64,000 bases of DNA, from contig NC_085886.1 in NCBI RefSeq assembly GCF_035222275.1, forward strand, positions 3,534,001 through 3,598,000, given 5' to 3'. Shown here in pieces: positions 23,952 through 34,596 of this stretch. How positions within the stretch are numbered: position 1 is the first letter of the stretch; every line of letters begins with the position of its first letter. Origin of the DNA: Podospora bellae-mahoneyi (Eukaryota; Ascomycota; Sordariomycetes; Sordariales; Podosporaceae). The translations under genes and the position numbers were made by a program. A model generated the notes under the pieces. That model was not told the DNA's origin, made no database searches, and was given only the letters and a program-made list of their open reading frames with translations.

Positions 23952-24980
23952 ATGTCTTCGCTACCACTGTCAATGAAGACTCTTCTCCAACTGTCGCCTC
24001 AGTCTCCTTCCCTTACCCTCACCACCTCACCGTTGCCCGTACCTTCTCATCCTTCTGACGTGCTCATCAAAGTATACACTACCGCGCCCTGCAAAGGCGA
24101 GCTCACCTGGGCTGCCGTATTCCCAGATGTGATCCCCTCCACCAAAACCCCCGTGCCCTCTCAAGATCTCGCAGGTGTCATTGTCTCCTTGCCCCCCGGA
24201 TACACCGGAGGGTTCAAGCCAGGGGACAAAGTCTACTGCCGAATCGAGGCGACCCGTCCCGGTGCGGCCCGCGAATACGCACTTGCCCGTCTTTCAGAGC
24301 TGGCACTGATACCAAAGAACTTGGGATGGATCCGGGCAGCTGCAACGCCTTTGAGCTCGCTGACCGCTTGGCAAGCCTTGTTTACACATGGTGGCCTGAA
24401 TAAAGAAGGCCTTCTTAAAGGAAAAAATCCTGCTAGAGAGGAGAACGCAAAAAAACGAGTGCTCATTACGGGGGCGACTGGTGGTGTTGGCAGTTGGGCA
24501 GTACAGCTTGCTGCTCTGGCGGGATGCGAAGTGGTAGGGCTCTGCGGACCGAATAAAATTGCCCACGTGAAGGAATTGGGAGCAAGTGAGGGGGTGAACT
24601 ATAAGGAAACTTCTCTTCGGCAATGGGCGTCGCCTGAAAGGGAGGTTGACGTCGTTTTGGACATGGTTGGAGGGAAGACGTTGGAGGGCTGTTGGTTCGC
24701 TATCAAAGATCAGGGCAAGATGGTCAGTATCTGCGCTCCTCCTGAAAGTGCTAGGCCAAGCCATCTTGTTGGAAAGGAGGGTGTGAACAGCAATTTCTTC
24801 ATCGTTGAGCCTCTTGGGGAAGACTTGACGGAGATTGGACAACTGATCGAGGCAGGCAAAGTCAGGCCGACGGTGGATAGCGTTTGGTCGTTTGAGGAGT
24901 ACGGGGCGGCCTTTGAGAGGTTGGAGAGCGGGCAGACGACGGGAAAAGTTGTCCTTCGAGTTGCTGACTTCGACGAGTGA
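23952..24980 (+). CDS. Quinone-oxidoreductase-type medium-chain dehydrogenase
   Basis: Single exon of 342 residues. The N-terminal GroES-like part includes DVLIKVYTTAPCKGEL and PGDKVYCRIE. The nucleotide-binding fold begins RVLITGATGGVGSWAVQLAA (about residues 169-188), with the AxxGGVG pattern of NADPH-using quinone oxidoreductases and RTN4IP1-like enzymes. Neither the structural-zinc cysteine cluster nor the catalytic-zinc ligands are visible, so it is a zinc-free MDR. It probably reduces quinones, enones or aldehydes with NADPH. The open frame reaches upstream to a GTG at 23871; the ATG at 23952 fits the domain start. Confidence 0.88.
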   Translation: MSSLPLSMKTLLQLSPQSPSLTLTTSPLPVPSHPSDVLIKVYTTAPCKGELTWAAVFPDVIPSTKTPVPSQDLAGVIVSLPPGYTGGFKPGDKVYCRIEATRPGAAREYALARLSELALIPKNLGWIRAAATPLSSLTAWQALFTHGGLNKEGLLKGKNPAREENAKKRVLITGATGGVGSWAVQLAALAGCEVVGLCGPNKIAHVKELGASEGVNYKETSLRQWASPEREVDVVLDMVGGKTLEGCWFAIKDQGKMVSICAPPESARPSHLVGKEGVNSNFFIVEPLGEDLTEIGQLIEAGKVRPTVDSVWSFEEYGAAFERLESGQTTGKVVLRVADFDE

Positions 24981-25956
24981 CTGATAACATGGCTGTGTAC
25001 GGAGTAGGTAGTGTAGCTATGTATTGTGAATGATCAGGGCAATGTGGGAATGTTTCCGGTTTGATGTTTTGTGGGGTGTGCAGGGAGCAGGGATGTGATT
25101 GGCCCAGGCCTTGTCCCCTGAGACGTTGGGGGTTTGCAGACCCCTGTCTCCAAGAAACCTTATTCAGAGACGCAGGGTCCTCGCTGCGACATGATCCCCT
25201 CAAGTGTTTGATCACCCTCATTGTCACAGCTCAAGAGATCCGACTGCCGCTGACAGCCATCGAGAGCACCATGGCATTGACCAAGTCGGCTTTCTCGCGC
25301 TGTCTCCGTCAAGCGCGAGTCCTCCGTCGGCGATCAATTGCTCACTGAGCCTCACCACCAGCCTCATGTTGAGGCTGGAGTGTAGCTGTTGTGTAGCTAC
25401 AGGCCCCTGGTCCTCGACACCTCCTGATCTTCTTCCAGAGAGCTCCCATGTGCGTGTCCACCAGCAAGTTGTGGGATGAGACATTACAACCGCACAGGGT
25501 CGTACCGAGCGTACTCGCACACAGACACCCTTTCCCCAGCTCTCTTCTTGTTTCACACCACCTAATTCTCCTTCTTTGCCATTTACCTTGGTATCTACTC
25601 GACACTGACCACTGTGTGGTTCTTTGTTGCTTCTATCCTGCCTTTCCTTTCCTTTCCTTTCCTTTCTTTCTCTTTTGCCTTGCTGTGCCTCTAAGAGCCC
25701 AATCTTTCTTTCTGTTTTGTTTCTTGCCCTAGGCGTATTGGTACGGTCCAGAGCCGCCGGCGAGCTTGGGAACTTGGTCTCGATACCTTCTTTTGGTACC
25801 TTCATTTCTGTGTTTTTATACCTCTATTTCTCGCGGAACCGGCCGGCCGTTTTTATAGTCACATACCCCTCTGGATTTCGCCTGGTGTGTCAACCTCGAT
25901 ATCGTTGCCGATGCAGACGCCGTCGTGGTAGTCCGCCGACACCATACTCGCCAGCA
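24981..25956. other. Intergenic region and long leader of the aspartic protease
   Basis: 976 bases between two genes on the same strand. It contains a pentanucleotide repeat and C/T-rich sequence. The antisense frame at 25224-25805 has no support. Confidence 0.5.
25641..25665 (+). repeat. (CCTTT)5 microsatellite
   Basis: Five perfect CCTTT units inside the pyrimidine-rich leader of the aspartic protease gene. Confidence 0.9.
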
Positions 25957-27641
25957 ATGGCATTTTCCTTGCTCCTTTCCGCATCCGTATTGCTCCTCTC
26001 CTCGACTTTTAGCGGCCATGCGGTAGCTTCCTCCTTGCCATTCACAAACACCACTATACCACCAACAAATGTCTCGATACCACACACACATGCCCCGATA
26101 AAGCTCATAAACTCGTCGCTAATAGCGCATGACGACGGCTGCGTTCATCTGCCCATCGTTCACTCAACCAATGCCAACCACTTTTCCAAGAAGCGTGGTG
26201 TTCAGCTCCAGTTAGCTAACCGGTCTGACATCGCGTACTACGCCCAACGTACATACGCCCTGTGTCTGTGAGGTGACCGTCGTGAAGCTAACAAGTCTCT
26301 AGTGAGCATTGGTACACCACCACAGCCGGTTTTCGTGCAGTTGGATACAGGATCATTTGAGCTGTGGGTGAATCCAGATTGTACCACCGTCCAGGGCGCC
26401 GACGCAGCATTCTGCCAGCAAGTCGGCCGGTACGATGGCAATACATCTTCGACAGCCAAATCTCTGGGGACCACCAAGACGTTGAAGTATGGCATCGGTA
26501 CTGCCAACATCACGTATTTTGAAGACACCATCACTCTTGCCGGGACAGCCACCGCCCTCCAGGCCGTCCAGTTTGGCGTGGCCACCGCAACAGAAGATAC
26601 CTTCTCGGGTATTCTGGGTATTGGGTATGGGAAGGGCATTGCCACCAAATACAAAAACTTTGTCGATCAGCTTGTTGCCCAGAACGCTATCAGAGCAAAG
26701 GCATACACCCTCGCGTTGGGTAGTAAAGAGGAGAAGGAAGGAGTCATTGTGTTTGGTGGTGTTGACCCCTCGAAATTCGCCGGTCCTTTGGCCAAGCTGC
26801 CTATTATTGATGCCAACAACTCACCGGACCAAGTGCCTCGTTTCTGGGTCAACATGAATTCGATTGCTATCACGCCACCCAACAACGATACGAAAGTGTA
26901 CGAGGGCAGCAAGATGCCCGTGTTCCTGGACTCCGGGTCGACAATGACACTGCTTCCACCCGATCTTGCAGCGACGATCGCGAAGGACTTTGGGGCAGAC
27001 AAAGAGGATGACAACGGGTTTTACCGCATCGACTGCGGTTTGACATCCATGAACGGAACCCTGGACTTCTCCTTCAATGGACTCAAGATCAGAGTCCCGT
27101 ACAAGGAGATGATCAGAGAGGTACCCAGCAACCCGCCTGCGTGCTTCTTGGGCATTACACCAAGCAAGAAGTTTACGCTTTTGGGGGACACATTTCTACG
27201 GTCTGCTTATGGTATGTTTTCTGTCCGCCACAGTGTTATACACGGTCACACTAACGGGGTGAGACAGTCGTGTTCGACCTCGAGACAGACTCTATTTGGA
27301 TGACGCAAGCTATAAGCTGCGGTTCCACCCCTGCGGCACTTGGTAGCGTTAACGATCTGTCCATGGTGGTGGGCGCGTGCGGTTTGACAGCTGAACCAGC
27401 GGTGACCGTTTCGAGTGCTGGCGGCACAACGGCGACCCCTGGTGTTGGTGTTGGTGGTGGTGGTACTGGATCGGATACGAACGGGGCCTCTGCGACAGTC
27501 TCCACGGTTGTGGTGCCTGAATCGCCACCAGGTGCAACCTCGACAGCAGGGTCACCAGTTACTTCATCAAGTTCAAGATGTCATCCGATGGCGGTCGTTA
27601 CCATGGCTTTTGCCCTCTTGGCCCTGGCGAACATGGGTTGA
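25957..27641 (+). CDS. GPI-anchored yapsin-like aspartic protease
   Basis: Three exons (25957-26248, 26303-27211, 27268-27641), 524 residues. Residues 1-25 form a signal peptide, and a propeptide with several N-glycosylation sites follows. The first catalytic motif is QLDTGSFELWV (Asp about 112) and the second FLDSGSTMTLLP (Asp about 307), with GILGIGYGKG between them. FLRSAYVVFDLE near the third exon border is the usual C-terminal lobe signature. The tail is Ser/Thr/Gly-rich and ends in a hydrophobic segment after a Ser run, as expected for GPI attachment. Such enzymes act at the cell surface in wall remodelling and protein shedding. Both introns keep frame and split well-conserved motifs. 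Confidence 0.92.
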
Positions 27642-28023
27642 GAAAATAACCCGTCGAATTTTTGTATATACCCTTTCAACTGTGCTTACTAGAAGGGTGC
27701 CTGGCTGATGAAGGAGCCATGGCGCCGATTTAATGACATGATACCTACTGGTCTGTCTCCGTCCACGTGTTCCATCAAGTATCTAGTAGGAATGGCCAGG
27801 CCGCACCGAGTCACACCTGCTGTACAGATATACATATACCTTGGAAGATAGTTATTAGGCTTTGAAAGATACCTAATTTACAGGCTCGAGGGTATAATAA
27901 AGTGAATAGGATCACATCATAAGACATAAGATTCTTAATGTACATGCTCTATTACACTCCATCATTAACACGCCTCCTCATTCTTCCCTACAGTGTAAAG
28001 TATCGACATCCGCGTCCTTAGAC
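27642..28023. other. Convergent 3' region
   Basis: 382 AT-rich bases between convergent stop codons; nothing else seen. Confidence 0.6.
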
Positions 28024-29514
28024 CTAACGCCTCCTTCCAGGCCTTGGTTCATACAAGGGGATTCCCCTGTATGAGCAGTACCTTACATGACTTGGATCTG
28101 GTTGGGGCAGCGATTCATCATCCCAGTTGATCACCTTCCTCTTCCGGCTTCTTTTTGGGCTCTCATCTTGCTTCTCTCCAGCCGTATCCATATTCACATC
28201 GCCCTCCCGGTCCTGCCCATGCCCCACCCCCTCATCATTCCCACCCCCATCAGCCTCGGAGACGTCTTTCATCTCAGCGTCCCTGTTATCACCACCATCT
28301 TCACCCGAGCCGTCACCATCATCAGCAATACCACCTTCCGCATGCTCGTAACTCACACGCCGACCGGTCAACACGCCCAAAACCCACACCCTCGCCTCCC
28401 CAATCTTCTCCACCACTTCATCCCTTCTCTTCTCCGCCTCAGACAGCTTCTCCGCGTTGACAACCCTTCTCTCGGCAGCAGCAACGCGTCTATCCACCCT
28501 CGACGTTCCCTCCCCCGGACCTAACCGTGTCGGATACTCCCGCTCCGTAGCCCTCGCCGCGCTCGCTTCCGCTCTCTTTTGCGCGCGGTTCTTCCTCTGT
28601 TTTTCCTCGCCCACAACAGAGGAACATTCCCCGACGTGATCCTCACATAGTCTCAGGTGCAGGTGTAACAACCCTTGCTTTGGTTCATCATCTGGCTTTG
28701 CGTCGGGGAGGAGCCAAGGGAGGGAGACAGGCGTGAACAAGTCTTGTATCTTGGCCAGCCGCTCGCCGTATCTCGAAATGATCCAGCAGTTGCCCTGGCA
28801 GGATTCCTGGGTGAGCTTTTGGTAGATCTGGGCAGTGTAGAGCGTCGAGGGGTGAAGACAATGGGCGCAGGGAGGCCGAGGGTCGCGGGGCCCAGGCGCG
28901 GCGGAGGACTGGTAAGTGAGGGGTTTGCTGCTGGGATGGAGGGTGGTTGGACGCTGGGATGGTGGGTGATCTTGTTCGTCCACGGAGAAGGGGCGCGAGG
29001 AGAGGAAGTGTGGTCGTTCGCAAGCGCAGCACTGGATGCCTGCTGGGGTGAGCCGATTGGGGATCAGGTTCACGCCAGAAAGGGTGCAAATTGGATTCGA
29101 AAACTTGTTGAGAAGGATGCAAGACAGAATCATCGGTTTTTTGCAGTTCCAACATGTCGATGGTTGCAGCTTGGGTACCTTGTTCTTCTCGGGCTTGTGT
29201 GACGCTTTCTGCTTTGTTGGCTTCCAGTCTTTAATGTTTGGAATATCCTCATAGTCAGAAGACGAGCTCTCAAGATAGGAGGAGAGGATTTCTTGCTGGC
29301 GAACAGGTTGGACAAAAATCGGGGTTGATATTAGAGGGTTGAGATGGAGCTCGTAGGCGTTGCAAAGTGTTTGACAATTGCAAGACTGACATTGCCACCG
29401 ACGGGGAAGAACTATTTCGTGTGCGCCGAGGGATATGATGGGTGGAGGTCGGCGTCCTAGAGGTTGGCTGAACGCTGGGATGCCAGATATGGCCAGAATA
29501 CACCTGTCCGCCAT
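28024..29514 (-). CDS. Cysteine-rich protein of unknown function
   Basis: Single open frame of 496 residues with an ATG at 29514. I do not recognise the family. Four Cys clusters are spread over the first 260 residues: CQSCNCQTLC (about 42-51), CWNC, CCAC and CAHC. They could bind zinc. CQGNCWII follows, then a helical, Arg/Glu/Ala-rich segment (residues about 310-385) that could be a coiled coil, and an acidic Asp/Glu/Gly stretch. The C-terminus has a basic patch, SRKRKVINWDDESLP, and ends in VRYCSYRGIPLYEPRPGRRR. Together these suggest a nuclear protein, but no function is assigned. It is the immediate upstream neighbour of the tandem array. Confidence 0.65.
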   Translation of the reverse strand: MADRCILAISGIPAFSQPLGRRPPPIISLGAHEIVLPRRWQCQSCNCQTLCNAYELHLNPLISTPIFVQPVRQQEILSSYLESSSSDYEDIPNIKDWKPTKQKASHKPEKNKVPKLQPSTCWNCKKPMILSCILLNKFSNPICTLSGVNLIPNRLTPAGIQCCACERPHFLSSRPFSVDEQDHPPSQRPTTLHPSSKPLTYQSSAAPGPRDPRPPCAHCLHPSTLYTAQIYQKLTQESCQGNCWIISRYGERLAKIQDLFTPVSLPWLLPDAKPDDEPKQGLLHLHLRLCEDHVGECSSVVGEEKQRKNRAQKRAEASAARATEREYPTRLGPGEGTSRVDRRVAAAERRVVNAEKLSEAEKRRDEVVEKIGEARVWVLGVLTGRRVSYEHAEGGIADDGDGSGEDGGDNRDAEMKDVSEADGGGNDEGVGHGQDREGDVNMDTAGEKQDESPKRSRKRKVINWDDESLPQPDPSHVRYCSYRGIPLYEPRPGRRR

Positions 29515-30151
29515 GTTGCCTGGGTAGGTATGCCAAAGTCAGGTTGTGGATGAAATTTGTGAAGAGGGTTGGTGGTGTTAGGTCTTCTGTCGTGGTCGTG
29601 GTTGAAGAAGGACAACGTGGGAATTCTGGAGTTTCAGTAAACAAATTTACTTCCATCCTTGGGTGCCTACCTGCCGGCTTTGAATACGGGGCGGCGACAG
29701 TGGCAGCGCTGCTAGGTGCTCCGCTCCGTCGTCGTCTCGACGGAAGACCTGGTGACACCCAGCCACCATTCGTAACCTACCACAATAGGTAGCTGATAGA
29801 CTTATAGACAAGGTCTTTGACAGTTCTCCATTGTTCAGTGGCAGCAGGGATCGATTATATTTGTTATTAATGGGGACATCACAATATCTTTGAAGAAAAA
29901 TGGGATAGCAGTTTCAATGATAGACCCCTACTGTTTCTGTACATGTAAGCCATTTGTAAGTGTAATTGCTTCTGAGACTTTTCCATCGCGTGTACATGTA
30001 GATACTAAAAGCTAAGAGAATGTGTACTGTGGTATATCGTGAAATGGTTATGTTTGCTTTGAGACTAAACATATATCAGGTTCAATCCCTATTTGCCTTC
30101 TGACCCTACTACTCAGGTGTGGAACACATTCATGAGTATCGGCATTGTCAA
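29515..30151. other. AT-rich intergenic region
   Basis: 637 bases between the cysteine-rich gene and the first array member; from about 29820 to 30120 it is distinctly AT-rich. No ORF or terminal repeat seen. Confidence 0.5.
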
Positions 30152-31221
30152 TTAGCAATCCTCGTCTTGGTTCTCTTCATCTCCCGTTTCCTGATTGTCA
30201 TTCTCCTCATTATCTTCGTCTTTGTCACCAACATCTAGGATCTTCATTTGAGACAGTTCTATGACACCTTGAGACTTTCTTCTCATCTCTAGCTTTGTAC
30301 GGACCATGCCACCACCCAGGCTCCGTGCCATCACGGCTACAGCACTTGTATATGAGTCCATCTGGATATGCCACCGGGTGATAAAGAGTATCTTTGGGAG
30401 ATGGGGCACTAAAGGTAGCAATATTCCAGGCAGCGCCCTGCTCATTCAAGCTCGAGAGGAGCTAAGGGTATTCGGGTTAGCTGTCGAAAAGACAAACTGG
30501 ATCTTTTCTTCAAGACTTTAGAACATGAAGTCTCAACTTACCTGGATGGTAAGAGCAGGCAGATTGACCATTAGCCCCTTCATCAAACTTTTTATTGCAA
30601 AGTCCACAGATGCGAAGACCGGCATCATCGTCGTTCCTCTTTCGCTTCATACCTACGCCAGCATCCGGCTGTGTGGCAACTGTAATCTTGTCCTGGGGCC
30701 TTATGAACCCCAACTTCACAAGGCTTTGCATCACCGTCTCCTTTGCAGCACGTCCAGATGAACCCCTCAGGATGTTCATCTTTCTCCGCCAATGTCATCG
30801 GTCCCTTTCGCCACTCTTCCCATTCTTCCCATATCTCGGCGTCCTCGTTTTGCTCACACCCCCCTGGAATTGTTAACCGGACTGATGGAAGTACATAAAA
30901 ATGGGTCCGATAGACATACCATCGTGGTACTCGCACTCTCCGTGCTTGTTTCAGAGTCAAAAATGTCTCTTCACATCGCTCACATAAATGAAATTCCGAC
31001 TGGAGAGAAATTGGTGCGGTTGTTTTGACTGCTGGCTTGAAAGTTCCAGCTGCATCTACTCTGCCAAGCAAAGGAATGGTGCATACTTGGTGTAGGGTAG
31101 AGAGATATTCGGCGAGGGTCTTTTGCACGTCACCGTTCTTACTGCATAGCACTCTGAGTGCTGCCTTGAGATGATCTGGCGGTGCATTTAGGATGTCGCT
31201 GATATTGTCGAATACAGCCAT
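30152..31221 (-). pseudogene. Array copy A: two-module CHORD-like Cys/His protein, frame-disrupted
   Basis: First (most downstream in transcription) of four related genes. The ATG at 31221 opens with DILNAPPDHLKAALRVLC and then TLAEYLSTL, the family's N-terminal helical block. Module 1 has CERC, later CEYHDG split by a 56-nt GTATGT intron, then PEGFIWTCC and GVH. Module 2 follows a KRKRNDDD basic/acidic linker and has CGLC, CSYHPG, a second intron with a CTAAC branch point, then YPDGLIYKCC. An acidic tail ends at 30152. The CxYHxG and W/Y-x-CC ... H layout recalls CHORD zinc modules. The frame shifts about four times along the gene, so it is either a decayed gene or a locally erroneous assembly. 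Intron positions remain recognisable. Confidence 0.65.
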
Positions 31222-31472
31222 TCTGCTCGAGGTGAATCGCTTTCAACTTGGTGCTTGTTTGTATTGTGTTGCGTGAGTTTGGGGACTGGGCACAGGGTGA
31301 CCACGTCTGGGAAATTACAAATGGCATGGCAAGATGGCCCAAGCCACCCCTAAGCACAGTGTGAACTTCTCTAGGTTTGACAGCTCTAAAAATAATTATG
31401 CTAGATTTTTTGCATTGTATTAGGCTCCTGCGTGGGTGACAAAGGTAGAGCCTGAGCCTAGAGATGAAGTAT

Positions 31473-32387
31473 TTAAGTGAAACACAGCGTATCCCCTGTC
31501 CCTTTCATGTCCTTTGCTCTGTGAGGCCCTGTGGTACATCCAGAGACACCTCCATTAGTGTCACAGCACTCGTGAATGAACCCTTCAGGGTATCTCACCC
31601 TGTAACACGGGGTGTCTTCTGGTGTAGGTGCCTCATACTCGCACCACGTTGGGGGCTTCAGTATCCAAACTGCAGAGGGGCTGTTGAATATTAGCTAGCA
31701 TCAGGACACTGGCACTCTAAAGACATTGAGTGTCACAAACTCACAAGTGTGAGAAGTGCGAGCATCGTTTGAGTTGTTGGCATCGGTGAATGCCTGGTCG
31801 CAGCGCTCACAAATCTTCAGGTCGTCATGATCTTCTCTCTCACGCTTGACTGAGATGCCGGTTCCTTGAGCAGAGGAATGCTGAAGGTTATGAAAGTGGT
31901 GCAGAGAGCTCATGCTTTTGACTCTTGCACCGTTGTTCCGTAGCTTGCGTGTCGCAACATGTCCAGAGGAAGCCCTCTGGGTATTCCATTTGATTGTCTG
32001 GAGTGTCCATAGGTCCATAGTGATCTTCTTCATAATCATTCCAAACACTGGAATCTTCAACTACCATACATTCTTCAGTATAAAGCTCAGTATTAAGCTC
32101 TTAACATGTACTGCGTTTTGTCAGAGATTGCTGCTTGGGGAGGGGTGCTTACCATCATGAAACCAGTGCACGCCATCTTGATTATCAGTTTCCAATAATG
32201 GCTTTTTGCAATTGTGCAAAAATTGCAGCTCGGCCGATCAGTCAGGCGTCTGTTCTCTGACAATGGAAAGATATTCAGCAATAGTATCGCATGCTTTTTT
32301 ATTCTTGGTGCAGAAAATGCGCAGAGCAGTACCTAGATGCTCTGGCGGTGAATTCAGAATGTCGTCAGGTTTCTAGGAGTTTTCCAT
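31473..32387 (-). pseudogene. Array copy B: two-module CHORD-like relative, disrupted
   Basis: Same layout as copy A. The ATG at 32387 is followed by a stop at codon 5, then the same frame reads DILNSPPEHLGTALRIFC and TIAEYLSIV, clearly homologous to copy A. Module 1: CNFC, then a frame change, then VHWFHDG at a GTAAGC intron, then YPEGFLWTCC. Module 2: linker KREREDHDD, CERC, and after an intron YPEGFIHECC with GCTTGPH. Roughly four disruptions are visible. Spacing to copy A is about 250 bases, same strand. No product of full length can be made from this locus as read. Confidence 0.65.
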
Positions 32388-32689
32388 GGTTCTTTTTAAA
32401 TGACTATTGGGCGTTGGTTGTGTTTAAGTTGGCAAAGTGAACATTGCAATGTGAAGCAATAAATGCTACCCTCAGAAGTCGCGTTTAGACAAACGCGTCC
32501 AGTAGAGCTGAAGTCTGGGGTTATCTATCATGCCGGAACTTTTACCTTTTCATTAAGCCGTTCATGGCCCGGGGCCACTAGCGTCACTATCATGAGATTA
32601 CAAATAAATCTGCCAAAACACTAAAACTCAGAAATGTACCTGGTCGCTATTTACACACTCCAAACACAATGCATAGACACTCTTCTTGA

Positions 32690-33809
32690 TTACTCCCGGC
32701 CTTCATCACAGCCTTTTGGAATCGTCTTCTCCCTCTTATTCCGCTTCCTCATGCTCCGGCTTAGAATCCGACTTAAACCTTCCTCTCTTGGAGTTCTTGC
32801 CCTAATGCCTCCTAATTTTACAATCACGTTTTCTCGTCGGGTGTCTTTCCTATCCCTAGGCTCGTGAGCTAGCTCAACCCAGTCATACCAGACATGAGAG
32901 TCTTCATCAAGTTTTGGCAGACCCGATATATATTCTTCTGATGTCCTGGATACAGACAGTACCAATCCAGAAGCCGGCCAAGTTTGTTTGCCACAGAACA
33001 CGATGTGAAGACTGGATGGTAAAGCTACCTCCTATATCTCACAAAACGGTTGGATTCAGGTGCCTGATAATCTGAGTGCTCCCTCTTCCGCTTCATCTTT
33101 CTGAGAACGGCAGGCTCCATGTCTGATATCTTGCGATATATAGGCTGTGTTGGGTCCCTGGCTTGATGATGCCCAAGTGTACAGCCTGACCGGCCGCCTT
33201 CTTTGTCGCAATAGATGTACTTGAAGCCAGCAAGGTACAGATCCTTATTCCTCTCATCACCACGAGGATCCCCCGCATCTGAGTCCCAGTCCTCCCACTC
33301 CCCCGCTTCCCAGTCGCATTCTAGTTCGCCTTCATGAACAGAAGAAACTATTAGCAACGCGGCAAGTCAAATTCGAGCGGTAGACAACTTGAAGGGCGCT
33401 TACCAGGATGATATCGGCATTCGTTTGCGTGGTGCTCTGACACAAAAAGCTAGCCTCGCACTGTACACACTCAAGATAGTCGTGTTTGACCCTAGGCTTC
33501 GGTGCAGGGGCGGCGGCGCGAATCGGAGCCGGAGCAGGCAGGCGGCCAGAAGTAGAGGTGCGAGTGGAAGATGAAGTATGAGTAGAAGTAAAAGTACGAC
33601 TAGGGAGTAGGAACCGGAGCACATGGAGGACCAGGGGCGGGAGTGGTCACGGGAGTTCGCAGTGGGCGTTTCTTCTGGAGATTTTTGAGATGTCTGACCA
33701 GCCGAATACTGACCACCTCATCGTTATTGCACAAAGCATACACTGCATCGCGCAGATGCTCTTCCGGCGCATTGAAAAGGTAGTCCAACCTTTCCACATG
33801 CGTAGCCAT
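32690..33809 (-). pseudogene. Array copy C: CHORD-like relative, disrupted
   Basis: The ATG at 33809 begins MATHVERLDYLFNAPEEHL, again the N-terminal helical block (AxCALCNND region). A Pro/Ala/Thr-rich linker follows with a frame change. Module 1: CVQC, then CRYHPG at a GTAAGC intron, then ELECDWEAGEWEDWD and FKYIYCDKEGGRSGC with GHH; one of the paired cysteines is replaced by Tyr. The module-2 position has the KMKRKREHSD linker, but the CxxC segment is gone and only a YHP remnant and an Arg/Lys-rich tail ending at 32690 remain. It is the most diverged of the four at module 2. Confidence 0.55.
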
Positions 33810-34004
33810 GATGAAAGAGAAGATAAAGTCGGGGAACATGAGGATGAATGCCGAAAAGATTCAGAGCTTTGAATTTTGAGCAGATATAAACATGCAAACG
33901 AAGTGCGCTCATGGGATTGCAATTTCCCTATCTGAGCCCCACCGACTTGGCAACTGTTGACACCCCTTTTTTTCTCTATTGACACCAAGTCTTTGTACGC
34001 CTTC

Positions 34005-34596
34005 TCACTCTTTACTGATCTTCGAGACCGACCTCTTTCTTTGCCTTCTCTTTTCTACCAAGGCTTTGTCTTCGAGTAATTGGTGTTTGCCATATGTACA
34101 ACCTCGTGCGCTCGCAATCTTGTCGCAGCACATGTGTACCGAAACCCTCCAGGCTTGTTCTCACGGTTTTCGGGAGTGTCTTGGAGACCGTTATCTTCCC
34201 AAACCCAACCTTCCCAAGTGCATGATGAATCATCCACCACAAGAGACTCTACGATCCGGTTAGTAGAGGAAACTGGAATGTTGGAAAAGGAAGTAGCCTG
34301 CCAGGATGATAGCGGCAGTCTCCATCAAGGTCATAATCTCGGACTCAAGCCTTGTTACATCGGCAACAGATATCAACTTCAAATGCATCCCCACCTTCCT
34401 CGCTCTCCTCCCCCTCCCCATCGTAGGACTGAACCGCCTCCAAAGCTTGCGTTATGCGTTCCCGGAGCTTCACATCAACCTTGCATAGTGCTTTGAGAAC
34501 AGCACGAAGTTGACATCCAGGTGCCTTGGCGATCCGTTCTGCGCTCCATATCTCTTGGTATTCGCATTCACTGACCGATTCCTCTTCTGAGTCCAT
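34005..34596 (-). pseudogene. Array copy D: short CHORD-like relative, disrupted
   Basis: The ATG at 34596 opens an acidic leader, then RIAKAPGCQLRAVLKALC, matching the helical block of copies A-C. The single module has CCRCNKA, an in-frame TGA, and CRYHPG in the same frame. A later segment carries GFRYTC, and in another frame GCTYGKH, before a basic tail ends at 34005. Shorter than the others, one module only. It lies about 195 bases upstream of copy C. Confidence 0.55.

Noticed and set aside
25224-25805. 193-residue minus-strand frame
   Set aside because: Covers the leader of the aspartic protease; no homology signal, Lys/Glu-rich because it reads a C/T tract backwards.
30152-34596. Interpretation of the array as a mobile-element remnant
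   Set aside because: No terminal inverted or direct repeats flank the copies, and introns sit at matching places, which favours tandem gene duplication.
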